DNA of 64,000 bases, from assembly GCF_000332495.1 (NCBI RefSeq), contig NZ_AOGW02000006.1, forward strand, positions 62,001 through 126,000, given 5' to 3'. Below, one piece after another: positions 1 through 7,546 of this stretch. Below the pieces are notes generated by a model that saw only the letters and a program-made list of their open reading frames with translations, did no database searches and was not told where the DNA came from. A program made the translations under genes and the position numbers. The first letter of the stretch is position 1. Each line of letters starts with the position of its first letter. This DNA comes from Leptospira terpstrae serovar Hualin str. LT 11-33 = ATCC 700639 (lineage in GTDB: Bacteria; Spirochaetota; Leptospiria; Leptospirales; Leptospiraceae).

Positions 1-357
1 GAAGATGTACCAGCATCTAACGCTGGTTCCAAGGGTATAGGTCCAGTAAAATCTGTAACCCTAGGTGCTTTAGACCAATCAATGGTCGATCGTGGAAAAA
101 AACAATTTGAAGCCAAGTGTTCGGCTTGTCACAAATTTGAGGAAAAGGTTGTAGGACCTGCTCTTCAAGATGTTACACTCCGCAGAACTCCTGAATGGAT
201 CATGAACATGATTCTAAATCCAATTGAGATGACTCAAAAAGATCCCATTGGACAAGAGTTACTCGGCGAACACTTAACTCAAATGACTTTTCAAAATATT
301 AAGGAAGAAGAAGCAAGAGAGATCCTCGAGTACTTCCGCAAGATGGATTTAAAATAG
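1..357 (+). CDS. c-type cytochrome, C-terminal part (5' end outside window)
   Basis: The reading frame is open from base 1 to the TAG at 355-357, so the gene starts upstream of the window; the ATG at 82 is internal. The visible part has one haem c attachment motif, CSACH, and a downstream Met-rich stretch (HLTQMTF) that could supply the axial Met ligand. It ends nine bases before nosZ on the same strand. Cytochromes c next to nosZ are typical of atypical (clade II) nos clusters, where they are thought to carry electrons to NosZ; that role is inferred from position here. The protein would act in the periplasm after haem attachment. Whether the missing N-terminus has a second haem or a membrane anchor cannot be seen. 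Confidence 0.85.
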   Translation, partial: EDVPASNAGSKGIGPVKSVTLGALDQSMVDRGKKQFEAKCSACHKFEEKVVGPALQDVTLRRTPEWIMNMILNPIEMTQKDPIGQELLGEHLTQMTFQNIKEEEAREILEYFRKMDLK

Positions 358-365
358 GTAACTAT

Positions 366-2285
366 ATGTTAAAAAAATCAAATTTAATACTTGTTACACT
401 TGGAATCACCCTAATGGCATTCGTTCCGAATTGCAAAAAGGGCGCAGCTACGGCAACACTTGCTTCCGATGCTGCTTCTAGAGTGTATGTGGCTCCAGGT
501 GAAAAGGACGAAGTGTACGCCTTTTTATCTGGTGGATTTAGTGGTCAGATGTCCGTTTACGGAATTCCATCGGCTCGACTATTCAAAATCATTCCAGTGT
601 TTTCTGTGTTTCCTGAAAACGGATATGGATTTGATGAAGAAACAAAAGAAATGTTAAAAACTACTCATGGTTATGTGCCATGGGATGATAGCCACCACGT
701 AGAATCATCTATGACAGATGGAAAACAGGATGGTCGTTGGATGTTTTTAAACGCAAACAATACACCAAGGCTTGCGAGGATTGACCTAAAGTCTTTTGAG
801 ACAAAAGAGATCTTAGAAATCCCAAACACTGCAGGAAACCACGCATCTCCGTTTGCTACTGAAAATACTGAGTATTTGATGGCAGCAACACGTTTCTCGG
901 TTCCTGTTCCACAAGCAAGTGTACCGATCGATAGTTTCTCCAAAGGTGGGTTCAAAGGAACCGTCACTATGGTAAAAGTTGATAAAAACACAGGAAGACT
1001 TTCTATTGAATTACAAGTCCTTGTTCCTGGGTTTAACTATGACTTATCCCATTGTGGTAAAAAGAAATCCCATGACTGGTGTTTCTTCAGTAGTTACAAC
1101 TCTGAACAAGCGCACAAAATGTTAGAAGTGGGTGCTTCCAAAAAAGATAAAGACTTTATCTTAGCATTCAACTGGGTTCGCGCTAAAGAATGTAAAGACC
1201 AAGGAAAGGCTTATAACTTTGGTGGAGAATACGTAAACAACTTTCACGATGAAAACAAACCAGCCGTATCCACTAAGTTAAGCGGTGTGAAGATGTTAAA
1301 TCCGAAGGATTGCCCAGGTATGATGTATTACATGCCAACACCTAAAAGTCCGCATGGAACTGACGTTGACTCTACCGGAGAATACATTGTTGGTGGTGGA
1401 AAGTTAGCATCCGTAATCCCAGTTCACTCCTTTAGCAAAATGATGGAAGTAAAAGATAAGAAGGAACACCATTCGACTGAAATCGAAGGAATTCCAGTTC
1501 TTAAATATGAATCCACACTTGCTGGTGAAGTACAAAAACCATGCCTCGGTCCATTACATACTGAGTTCGACGGAAAGGGGTATGCTTATACTTCTTGTTT
1601 CGTAAGTTCTGAAGTAGTCAAATGGAAACTAGGAACATGGGAAGTGGTACAACATCTACCTGCTTATTATAGTGTTGGTCACTTGTCTATCGTTGGAGGA
1701 AGTTCATCAGAGCCTTATGGTAAGTATCTGATTGCGATGAACAAAATTACTAAAGATAGATATCTCCCAGTAGGAATGGAATTACCACAAAGTGCACAAC
1801 TTTATGATATCTCTTCTGGTAAGGCAGAATTGTTATCTGACTTCCCTACAGTAGGGGAACCACACTATTCACAAATGATTCCAGCAAAACTGCTAATGGA
1901 TAAAACTGCGAAACTCTATCCTCTAGAGGAAAACAAACATCCATATGCGACTAAAAATGAGAACGAAGCAAAAATTGTAAGATTGGGAAGTACTGTCCAT
2001 ATCTACATGACTGCCATTCGTTCCCACTTCAAACCAGATATCATTGAAGCAAGGACTGGCGAAACCTTATACTTCCACGTAACCAACTTGGAACAAGATT
2101 ACGACATTCCTCACGGATTTGCAATCGGTGGAGCACCTAACATGACAAACCTTCTCATCATGCCAGGTGAAACTAGAACCTTCAAGTGGGTGGCCCCCAA
2201 ACCAGGTGTGTATCCATTTTACTGCACAGATTTCTGTTCTGCTCTACACCAAGAGATGCAACAGTACATCCGAGTTAGTCCATAA
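366..2285 (+). CDS. nosZ: Nitrous-oxide reductase NosZ (clade II type)
   Basis: Reduces N2O to N2 as the last step of denitrification, in the periplasm. The 639-residue length fits the family. The N-terminal beta-propeller shows the CuZ histidine motifs: HH at residues 110-111, GNH (about 159), SPHGTD, GPLH, VGHLS and GEPH. The C-terminal cupredoxin domain has the CuA ligands C620, C624, H628 and M631 in a CxxxCxxxHxxM array. The N-terminus is a Sec-type signal without a twin-arginine motif, which is characteristic of clade II enzymes. It ends in FVPNC (Cys23), so the mature enzyme may be lipid-anchored. It is followed at six bases by an unnamed membrane protein and then nosLDFY. The identification is very secure; lipidation is inferred. 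Confidence 0.97.
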   Translation: MLKKSNLILVTLGITLMAFVPNCKKGAATATLASDAASRVYVAPGEKDEVYAFLSGGFSGQMSVYGIPSARLFKIIPVFSVFPENGYGFDEETKEMLKTTHGYVPWDDSHHVESSMTDGKQDGRWMFLNANNTPRLARIDLKSFETKEILEIPNTAGNHASPFATENTEYLMAATRFSVPVPQASVPIDSFSKGGFKGTVTMVKVDKNTGRLSIELQVLVPGFNYDLSHCGKKKSHDWCFFSSYNSEQAHKMLEVGASKKDKDFILAFNWVRAKECKDQGKAYNFGGEYVNNFHDENKPAVSTKLSGVKMLNPKDCPGMMYYMPTPKSPHGTDVDSTGEYIVGGGKLASVIPVHSFSKMMEVKDKKEHHSTEIEGIPVLKYESTLAGEVQKPCLGPLHTEFDGKGYAYTSCFVSSEVVKWKLGTWEVVQHLPAYYSVGHLSIVGGSSSEPYGKYLIAMNKITKDRYLPVGMELPQSAQLYDISSGKAELLSDFPTVGEPHYSQMIPAKLLMDKTAKLYPLEENKHPYATKNENEAKIVRLGSTVHIYMTAIRSHFKPDIIEARTGETLYFHVTNLEQDYDIPHGFAIGGAPNMTNLLIMPGETRTFKWVAPKPGVYPFYCTDFCSALHQEMQQYIRVSP

Positions 2286-2290
2286 CTAAT

Positions 2291-2902
2291 ATGAAAACTT
2301 TACTTTTCCAAACGTTGAGTAAAAAAAACCGACTCCTAATCTTAGGGGTCGGTTTGGTTCTGGTTTTGGTATATCTGATTCCTATTTGGTCCATATCCAT
2401 TTCAGCTCCGCAGTACCCTGAGGGACTCGGAATGCAAATTTGGATCAATAAAATCACTGGTGCCACTCCTTATGATTTAAAAAACATCAATCTCCTCAAT
2501 CATTACATTGGTATGCAAGAAATCGTTTCGGAATCCATTCCAGAACTTCTTTTTATGCCGTATGTTCTTGGTTATCTGATCTTTGGTGCTTTTATCACAG
2601 AAATTTATCCCAAAGTAGGAATGGCAATTCTTGGAATCATCAACTTGCTTCTCGTAGGACTTGTGGGACTATCTGATTTTTGGAGATGGGAATATAACTA
2701 TGGACACAACTTAAATCCAGAAGCTCCTATCATAGTCGAAGGAATGGCATACCAGCCACCACTACTTGGTTGCAAAGAAATGTTAAACATTACTGCTTGT
2801 AGTTATCCTTCTTACGGTGGTTTGATTTTAGGGCTTAGTCTCGTCGCATTGGTATATATCCTTTGGGATGAAAATCGTAGGAAAAAATCAAATGTGGTTT
2901 AA
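2291..2902 (+). CDS. Four-helix membrane protein of the nos cluster, function unknown
   Basis: A 203-residue protein with about four transmembrane segments (roughly residues 14-36, 84-105, 108-129 and 173-192). A loop between helices three and four carries EGMAYQPPLLGCKEML and a CSYPSYGG stretch. It sits between nosZ and nosL, six bases after nosZ and overlapping nosL by 11 bases, so it is surely part of the nos operon. Membrane proteins with a similar PPLxGxK loop occur next to nosZ in other clade II clusters, as far as I recall, but I cannot assign a biochemical role. Copper handling or electron transfer to NosZ are the obvious candidates. No haem motif or clear metal site beyond the Cys and Met residues in the loop is visible. 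Confidence 0.85.
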   Translation: MKTLLFQTLSKKNRLLILGVGLVLVLVYLIPIWSISISAPQYPEGLGMQIWINKITGATPYDLKNINLLNHYIGMQEIVSESIPELLFMPYVLGYLIFGAFITEIYPKVGMAILGIINLLLVGLVGLSDFWRWEYNYGHNLNPEAPIIVEGMAYQPPLLGCKEMLNITACSYPSYGGLILGLSLVALVYILWDENRRKKSNVV

Positions 2903-3278
2903 AAGTTTAAAACTAATTTGTATCTTCTTCACAGTTGGTTTTATCAACTGTGGGGATGTGCAACCAGAAAGGTTAACTGTTGGGGAAATCAAATGTAGCC
3001 ATTGTTCAATGAACATTGTGGATATGCGATTTCATACTCAACTGATTACTTACAAAGGAAAAAGATACCATTTCGATGCTATTGAATGTTTGGATCAATT
3101 TCAAAACGACAAAAACTTCAAAGCTCAAAAAATATGGGTAACGAACTATTTAGACACGAACGAATTTATTACCAAAGAAAAAGCAATTATCATCCATTCA
3201 GACAAAATTCGTTCTCCAATGGGAGCGGGACTCGCCGCTTTTAAAACTCATGAAGACTCAATTCCTTTCCAAAAGTAA
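2892..3278 (+). CDS. nosL: NosL copper chaperone lipoprotein
   Basis: Outer- or inner-membrane lipoprotein that delivers copper(I) for assembly of the NosZ copper centres. The protein begins MWFKSLKL and has a short hydrophobic signal ending in FINCG, a good spirochaetal lipobox. The NosL core follows: a KCSHCSM motif (equivalent to the CxxCxM copper site of the family), then a KGKRYHFDAIECL segment and a late SPMGAG stretch. An upstream in-frame ATG at 2868 would add eight charged residues before the signal; the start at 2892 gives a cleaner signal peptide and only an 11-base overlap with the preceding gene. It overlaps nosD by 29 bases. Identification rests on the Cys/Met motif, size and position. 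Confidence 0.9.
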   Translation: MWFKSLKLICIFFTVGFINCGDVQPERLTVGEIKCSHCSMNIVDMRFHTQLITYKGKRYHFDAIECLDQFQNDKNFKAQKIWVTNYLDTNEFITKEKAIIIHSDKIRSPMGAGLAAFKTHEDSIPFQK

Positions 3279-4590
3279 TAGGTTGTATCATAGCAATCAT
3301 TTGAATCATAAACAAAATCAAATTTATAACTGCATCTTTCTCAGCAGGAAAAATTCCTTCTTTATTTTTACTTTTTTATTCTTCTCCATCATCACCACTT
3401 CTTCCATACTTGCAAAGACCATATCTGTTTGTTCCCATTGTACGGTAAAATCGGTAAAAGCGGCAATTAATCTTACCCAAAATGGAGACACAATCCTAGT
3501 TAAAGTTGGTATATACAAAGAAGGTTTTTTACCCATTACAAAATCTATTTCGATCATAGGCGAAGCAGGTGTTGTGATCGATGGACTCAAAGAAAAACAT
3601 GTATTTGGAATTTATTCCAATGGAGTTCGCTTACAAAATTTAAAAATCATTGGAAGTGGAATTTCTGATTTAACGGAATTTGCAGGAGTGTATGCAGAGA
3701 AAGTAAAGAACTGCCATTTCGAAAATTTAGAGTTAGAAGATAATGTATATGGATTTTATCTAGCGGAAACAACCAACTGCACTCTTAAAAATAATGTTTC
3801 CATTGGAAACGCAAAAAATGAAGTTCTCGGTGGAAACGGAATCCATCTTTGGTCTGCCAGTCATAACAAAATCATTGGGAACAAACTAAAAAAACACCGC
3901 GATGGAATTTATTTGGAATTTTCAGAAAACTTAGAAATAGAAGGAAATGAATCCAAAGAAAATATTCGTTATGGAATGCATTTTATGTTTTCCAGTCATA
4001 ACCAGTTCAATCGAAATGTTTTCAAAAACAATTCAGCCGGTGTCGCTGTAATGTATAGCAAAGACATCTTTATGGAAGCAAATGAATTTTTGGATAACTG
4101 GGGAGAAAGTTCGAATGGAATTTTGCTCAAAGACATTGCGGACAGCACTTTATCAAAAAACCGATTCGAAGGAAACACCATAGCAGTGTTTGCTGATGGG
4201 ATCTCGAATATTAAGTTTCAGAAAAATGATTTTATCAATAATGGATGGGGAATTAAAATTCTAGGAAATACAGACTATAATAGAATCATAGATAATAATT
4301 TTATAAAAAATGTTTTTGATATAAGTACCAATACAAAATCCACAACCAATGAATTTATAAATAACTACTGGGATCATTATGAAGGTTATGATTTGGACAA
4401 GGATCATTTCGGTGATATTCCTCACAAAACCATTCACTTTTTTGGATACTGGATTGCTGTGTATCCATTTCTCATGGTGCTTTATGAATCCCCTGTAGTT
4501 CTATTTTTACAAGGAATTGAAAAAGCATTCCCCATCGTTACACCGATTGAATTTGAAGACCAACATCCAAGGATGAAGGAAAGAATATGA
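3250..4590 (+). CDS. nosD: NosD periplasmic beta-helix protein
   Basis: NosD works with the NosFY ABC complex in building the CuZ centre, supplying sulfur or a sulfur species and taking copper from NosL. The protein is 446 residues, with an unusually long N-terminal extension before the hydrophobic signal (about residues 35-55, ending SSILAK). It then has a CSHC pair and many right-handed beta-helix turns of the NosD/CASH type, visible as repeated short NGI, NKI and N-rich strands from about 70 to 380. A TTG at 3301 is an alternative start that would shorten the N-terminal extension; neither has a clear ribosome-binding site. It overlaps nosL at the 5' end and nosF by four bases at the 3' end (ATGA). 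Confidence 0.93.
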   Translation: MKTQFLSKSNRLYHSNHLNHKQNQIYNCIFLSRKNSFFIFTFLFFSIITTSSILAKTISVCSHCTVKSVKAAINLTQNGDTILVKVGIYKEGFLPITKSISIIGEAGVVIDGLKEKHVFGIYSNGVRLQNLKIIGSGISDLTEFAGVYAEKVKNCHFENLELEDNVYGFYLAETTNCTLKNNVSIGNAKNEVLGGNGIHLWSASHNKIIGNKLKKHRDGIYLEFSENLEIEGNESKENIRYGMHFMFSSHNQFNRNVFKNNSAGVAVMYSKDIFMEANEFLDNWGESSNGILLKDIADSTLSKNRFEGNTIAVFADGISNIKFQKNDFINNGWGIKILGNTDYNRIIDNNFIKNVFDISTNTKSTTNEFINNYWDHYEGYDLDKDHFGDIPHKTIHFFGYWIAVYPFLMVLYESPVVLFLQGIEKAFPIVTPIEFEDQHPRMKERI

Positions 4591-5294
4591 TAGAAGTAAA
4601 AAATCTTACCATCAGTTATGGCGGGAACTCTGTTGCCGTGAAAGATGTAAACTTTCAAACAGAATCAGGAATGATACTCTCCATCATTGGACCCAATGGG
4701 TCAGGAAAAAGTTCTCTGATCAAGGGAATCCTTGGACTCGTCAGGCCCAGTACTGGACAGATTTTATTTCAAAGTAAAATGGAAACACCACATACGATCG
4801 GTTATATGCCACAAACCCCTCGTTTTCCGACAAATATCAAAGTAAAAGAACTGATTTCCTTTTTTAAAAAACTCGAGCCAGTGGAAGAAAAAAGATTCCA
4901 AACCTTACTTTCTATTTTGGAATTAGACAACCATATGGATAAAAAAATTGGATCACTCTCTGGAGGAACAAAACAGAAAATCAGCATACTACAATGTTTT
5001 TCCTCTAAAAAAGATTTATATGTCATAGACGAACCTACAGCCAGTTTAGATCCTTATATCTCTCACTTACTCAAATCACTTTTAGTCGAAAAGAAAAAGG
5101 AAGGATCTCTTGTCATTTTTTCAACTCATATACTCGCTGAATTACAAGAGTTAGCTGATCGTTTTTTACTTTTATCGGAAGGATCCATTCTTATCGATGA
5201 TTCTCCTGAAAATTTTCTAAAAAAGAACAACAAAACCGATTTAGATCAGGCTTTGATGAACTTCTGGAATGAGGAATACAAAACAAAACCATGA
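4587..5294 (+). CDS. nosF: NosF, ABC transporter ATPase for NosZ maturation
   Basis: Cytoplasmic ATPase of the NosFYD complex. It is 235 residues with Walker A GPNGSGKSS (about residue 35), signature LSGGTKQK, Walker B ending YVIDEP and the H-loop in STHI. It overlaps nosD and nosY by four bases each, a sign of translational coupling within the nos operon. The assignment to NosF rather than another ABC ATPase rests on gene order (D-F-Y). Confidence 0.94.
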   Translation: MIEVKNLTISYGGNSVAVKDVNFQTESGMILSIIGPNGSGKSSLIKGILGLVRPSTGQILFQSKMETPHTIGYMPQTPRFPTNIKVKELISFFKKLEPVEEKRFQTLLSILELDNHMDKKIGSLSGGTKQKISILQCFSSKKDLYVIDEPTASLDPYISHLLKSLLVEKKKEGSLVIFSTHILAELQELADRFLLLSEGSILIDDSPENFLKKNNKTDLDQALMNFWNEEYKTKP

Positions 5295-6076
5295 AAGAAA
5301 TTCTACTTTTTGAAATAAAAGAAAATATAAGAAGCCGCTGGGTATTTATTTATTCAGGCTTACTTGTCCTTGTGATGATGATTTTAAGTTTTTTCGGAGA
5401 TCAAAACGGAATTCGTTTACTCATAAGCACAATGAATCTAACACTCATAGTCATTCCTCTCTTTTCGATTACCTTTTCTGGAATGTCATTTTTAGAATCT
5501 ATGCCCTTTGCTGAAGTATTACTTTCCAAATCAGTGAGTCGAAGCTCTCTATTTTTTGGAAAGTATTTTGGGATTACCATCTCACTCTCCCTTGGTTTAC
5601 TTTTTGGACTCGGCATCCCCGGTTTATATCTTTTTATGAATGATCCTAAGTTTCTTTTTTTATTTTTTGAGCTACTCGTTTTTGGAATCTTTTTAACGGC
5701 AATCTTTGTTGCGATTGCCTTTTTAATTTCTTCCTTTATTCGAAGAGGAGAAATAGTTTTAACCGTATCTCTTTTAGTTTGGTTATACTTCTTTATCTTT
5801 TTTGATGCATTAGTTTTTATCTTTAGTTTGTATTTGGGTGACTATCCTATTGAAGTTCCTTCTCTGATCATCATCTTACTAAACCCGATAGATTTAATTA
5901 GAATTCTTCTGATTCTACAAACAAGTTCATCTGCATTACTTGGATTTTCAGGAGCTTTGTTATTAAAACAATTAGGCTTACTCGGTGTACTCGGGATTAC
6001 GATTCTGTTTTTATCTTTATGGGTAAGTATTCCCCTTATCGTTTCTTTTAAACGATTCCAAAAACGAAATTTCTAA
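5291..6076 (+). CDS. nosY: NosY, ABC transporter permease for NosZ maturation
   Basis: Membrane subunit of NosFYD, 261 residues with six predicted transmembrane segments of the ABC-2 type. The N-terminus (MKEILLFEIKENIRSRW) has the amphipathic lead-in typical of this family. It is the last gene of the nos run, coupled to nosF by a four-base overlap. No NosR, NosX or NosC1/C2 gene follows in the window, so electron-transfer partners other than the upstream cytochrome must be elsewhere. Confidence 0.92.
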   Translation: MKEILLFEIKENIRSRWVFIYSGLLVLVMMILSFFGDQNGIRLLISTMNLTLIVIPLFSITFSGMSFLESMPFAEVLLSKSVSRSSLFFGKYFGITISLSLGLLFGLGIPGLYLFMNDPKFLFLFFELLVFGIFLTAIFVAIAFLISSFIRRGEIVLTVSLLVWLYFFIFFDALVFIFSLYLGDYPIEVPSLIIILLNPIDLIRILLILQTSSSALLGFSGALLLKQLGLLGVLGITILFLSLWVSIPLIVSFKRFQKRNF

Positions 6077-6112
6077 TTTTTATTTCTGATACGAACAAAT
6101 AATTGAAACCAC

Positions 6113-6126
6113 TTGATTTAGATCAT
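6113..6126 (+). promoter_or_regulatory. FNR/CRP-family operator (anaerobic control)
   Basis: TTGAT-TTAG-ATCAT matches nine of ten fixed positions of the FNR consensus TTGAT-N4-ATCAA. A further GATCAAG half-site follows at 6132-6138, making CTTGAT...ATCAAG as an outer palindrome from 6112. A TAGAAT -10 element at 6149-6154 would place the transcript start near 6161, so the operator centre (6119.5) is at about -41.5, the usual position for FNR-type activation. Confidence 0.6.
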
Positions 6127-6148
6127 GGAAAGATCAAGTTGGATTTAG

Positions 6149-6154
6149 TAGAAT
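6149..6154 (+). promoter_or_regulatory. Candidate -10 element for the gene at 6169
   Basis: TAGAAT, four to five matches to TATAAT, placed correctly relative to the FNR-type site. It predicts a leader of only about eight bases, with no room for a normal ribosome-binding site before the ATG at 6169. Confidence 0.4.
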
Positions 6155-6168
6155 AAGATTCAACTACC

Positions 6169-6582
6169 ATGAAACGTTGGATACAAATTGCATCGATTAT
6201 AATCCTACTTCCCTTTATAGGTAAAATTCTATTTCTGGAAACAGGTTTACTGGCACAAACTTTGTATAGACTCTCTATGGTATGCCAATGCAATCACGGA
6301 TCCAAAAACGAAATCCATAAAGACGAAGATCCAACACCTTCAAAACGAATCACTTGCCACCTAACTAAAGGAAGCGGCCCACACCAATGTTCCTGTGCTA
6401 AAAAGAAATCAGCAACAAAGGTTCTCCAATCCCAATCAATGAATCCTAGTTTTCCATTTGAAACAAAATTTCTAAATTTAATCGCTTATGATGCAATCAT
6501 CCTTCCCAACAATAAAATTGTTTTACTCTTAAATGGATTTTCCCACCCACCTGACAAACCACCACGGTTTCACTTTACCTAA
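6169..6582 (+). CDS. Small Cys-rich membrane-linked protein, function unknown
   Basis: A 137-residue protein with one N-terminal hydrophobic segment (about residues 5-30) followed by a Cys/His-rich middle: CQCNH near 40, TCHL near 63 and HQCSCAKKK near 73-80. The C-terminus ends with FSHPPDKPPRFHFT. The Cys/His clusters suggest metal binding, and the location between nos and a PCu(A)C-type copper protein suggests copper, but I do not recognise a named family. An FNR-type site is centred 50 bases upstream of the start codon. Similar small proteins with a C-terminal PPR tail occur next to metal-efflux or outer-membrane transport genes in other bacteria, as I recall; this is weak support. It could equally be a haem or iron-sulfur related factor. 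Confidence 0.75.
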   Translation: MKRWIQIASIIILLPFIGKILFLETGLLAQTLYRLSMVCQCNHGSKNEIHKDEDPTPSKRITCHLTKGSGPHQCSCAKKKSATKVLQSQSMNPSFPFETKFLNLIAYDAIILPNNKIVLLLNGFSHPPDKPPRFHFT

Positions 6583-6683
6583 GATTTAAGAAACTTCGTT
6601 CCTTTCCAAAGAAAGGGAAAACAATCAATTAGGATCATCGAATCAAAAGCTGAATCCTTGGAATTTCAAACAAAGGTAATTTT

Positions 6684-7469
6684 ATGTTCAATAATCTATA
6701 CATTCTCTCTTTTATTTGTTTAATCACAATCAATTGTAGTATGGCTAAAAAAACGGAGGCCAACAATTCATCGAATCTTCTAACTCTCCTTGCAGCAGCA
6801 AACACAAACCCAGGTTGTGCAATTTCTTCTGCACCTGCGATCCCAAGTAACTTAACTCAGGTGGAAAGTAAAACTCGAGTTAAATATTCTCTCTACGGAT
6901 GTGATGAAAATGGATTGAATCAATTAGAGCTAACACAAACAGAAATTGTCAAAGGAGCAACTGGAACAAGTGCATCCTCTGTTTTGTACACAAAGGGAGA
7001 TGTGATGTTAGCCACCAGTAAAGGAGGAACAAACGTAGAAGTTACTTTTACATTAAACTCACCCACTAGTACTCTCGATGTAATCGCGTATGGAACAGGA
7101 ACCGTGCTCAGTGGCCCCACCTATCGTTTGATTGCTGGAGCTCAAACTCAATACAAAAATGCCGCGGGTGTTTATGGCAACACTGGTAAAGGAGGATCTG
7201 TATCCGCACCTATCCCAGCAGTTGGCACAAGTTATACTTTTTGTTTAGACTTTCAATCCACACCAGGTGGATCCAGATTTCTAAATGGTTTCAACAAACC
7301 TTGTTCGGAACTCACAGATACGGAACGAGGATCTATGTCTTACTATCCGATCATGCAAATGATGAACGTTCCCGTTTATTCTGGTGGCAATCGATTGGGT
7401 TTTATTCTAAACGGAGTGACAATCACTTCTTTCACAGTTGGTTCCATAGTATCAAATACAGAAATGTAA
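6684..7469 (+). CDS. Leptospira-style lipoprotein, function unknown
   Basis: A 261-residue putative lipoprotein. The signal MFNNLYILSFICLITINC ends at a Cys with an N at -1, which spirochaete signal peptidase II tolerates. The mature N-terminus contains LLTLLAAANT, a pattern common in Leptospira lipoproteins. The rest is Ser/Thr/Gly-rich and probably beta-structured, with four more Cys residues. A ribosome-binding site (AAAGG) lies eight bases before the ATG. It lies between the FNR-controlled Cys-rich gene and the copper fusion protein and may be co-transcribed with them. No domain is recognised. Confidence 0.8.
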   Translation: MFNNLYILSFICLITINCSMAKKTEANNSSNLLTLLAAANTNPGCAISSAPAIPSNLTQVESKTRVKYSLYGCDENGLNQLELTQTEIVKGATGTSASSVLYTKGDVMLATSKGGTNVEVTFTLNSPTSTLDVIAYGTGTVLSGPTYRLIAGAQTQYKNAAGVYGNTGKGGSVSAPIPAVGTSYTFCLDFQSTPGGSRFLNGFNKPCSELTDTERGSMSYYPIMQMMNVPVYSGGNRLGFILNGVTITSFTVGSIVSNTEM

Positions 7470-7490
7470 ATTCTCTCTCCAAACACTTGT

Positions 7491-7525
7491 CATACTGGTG
7501 AATTTAGTAGCCAGTATGATTTTTT
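7491..7525 (+). terminator. Rho-independent terminator
   Basis: CATACTGG (7491-7498) and CCAGTATG (7511-7518) form a perfect eight-base-pair stem with a 12-base loop, followed by ATTTTTT. It closes the lipoprotein gene but stands only 22 bases before the next start codon, so it may act as an attenuator rather than a full stop. Confidence 0.75.
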
Positions 7526-7546
7526 GGAAAAGGACAAAAGAACAAA

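Noticed and set aside
6601..6616. CCTTTC-CAAA-GAAAGG hairpin as a terminator
   Set aside because: Only six base pairs and followed by GAAAAC rather than a T-run.
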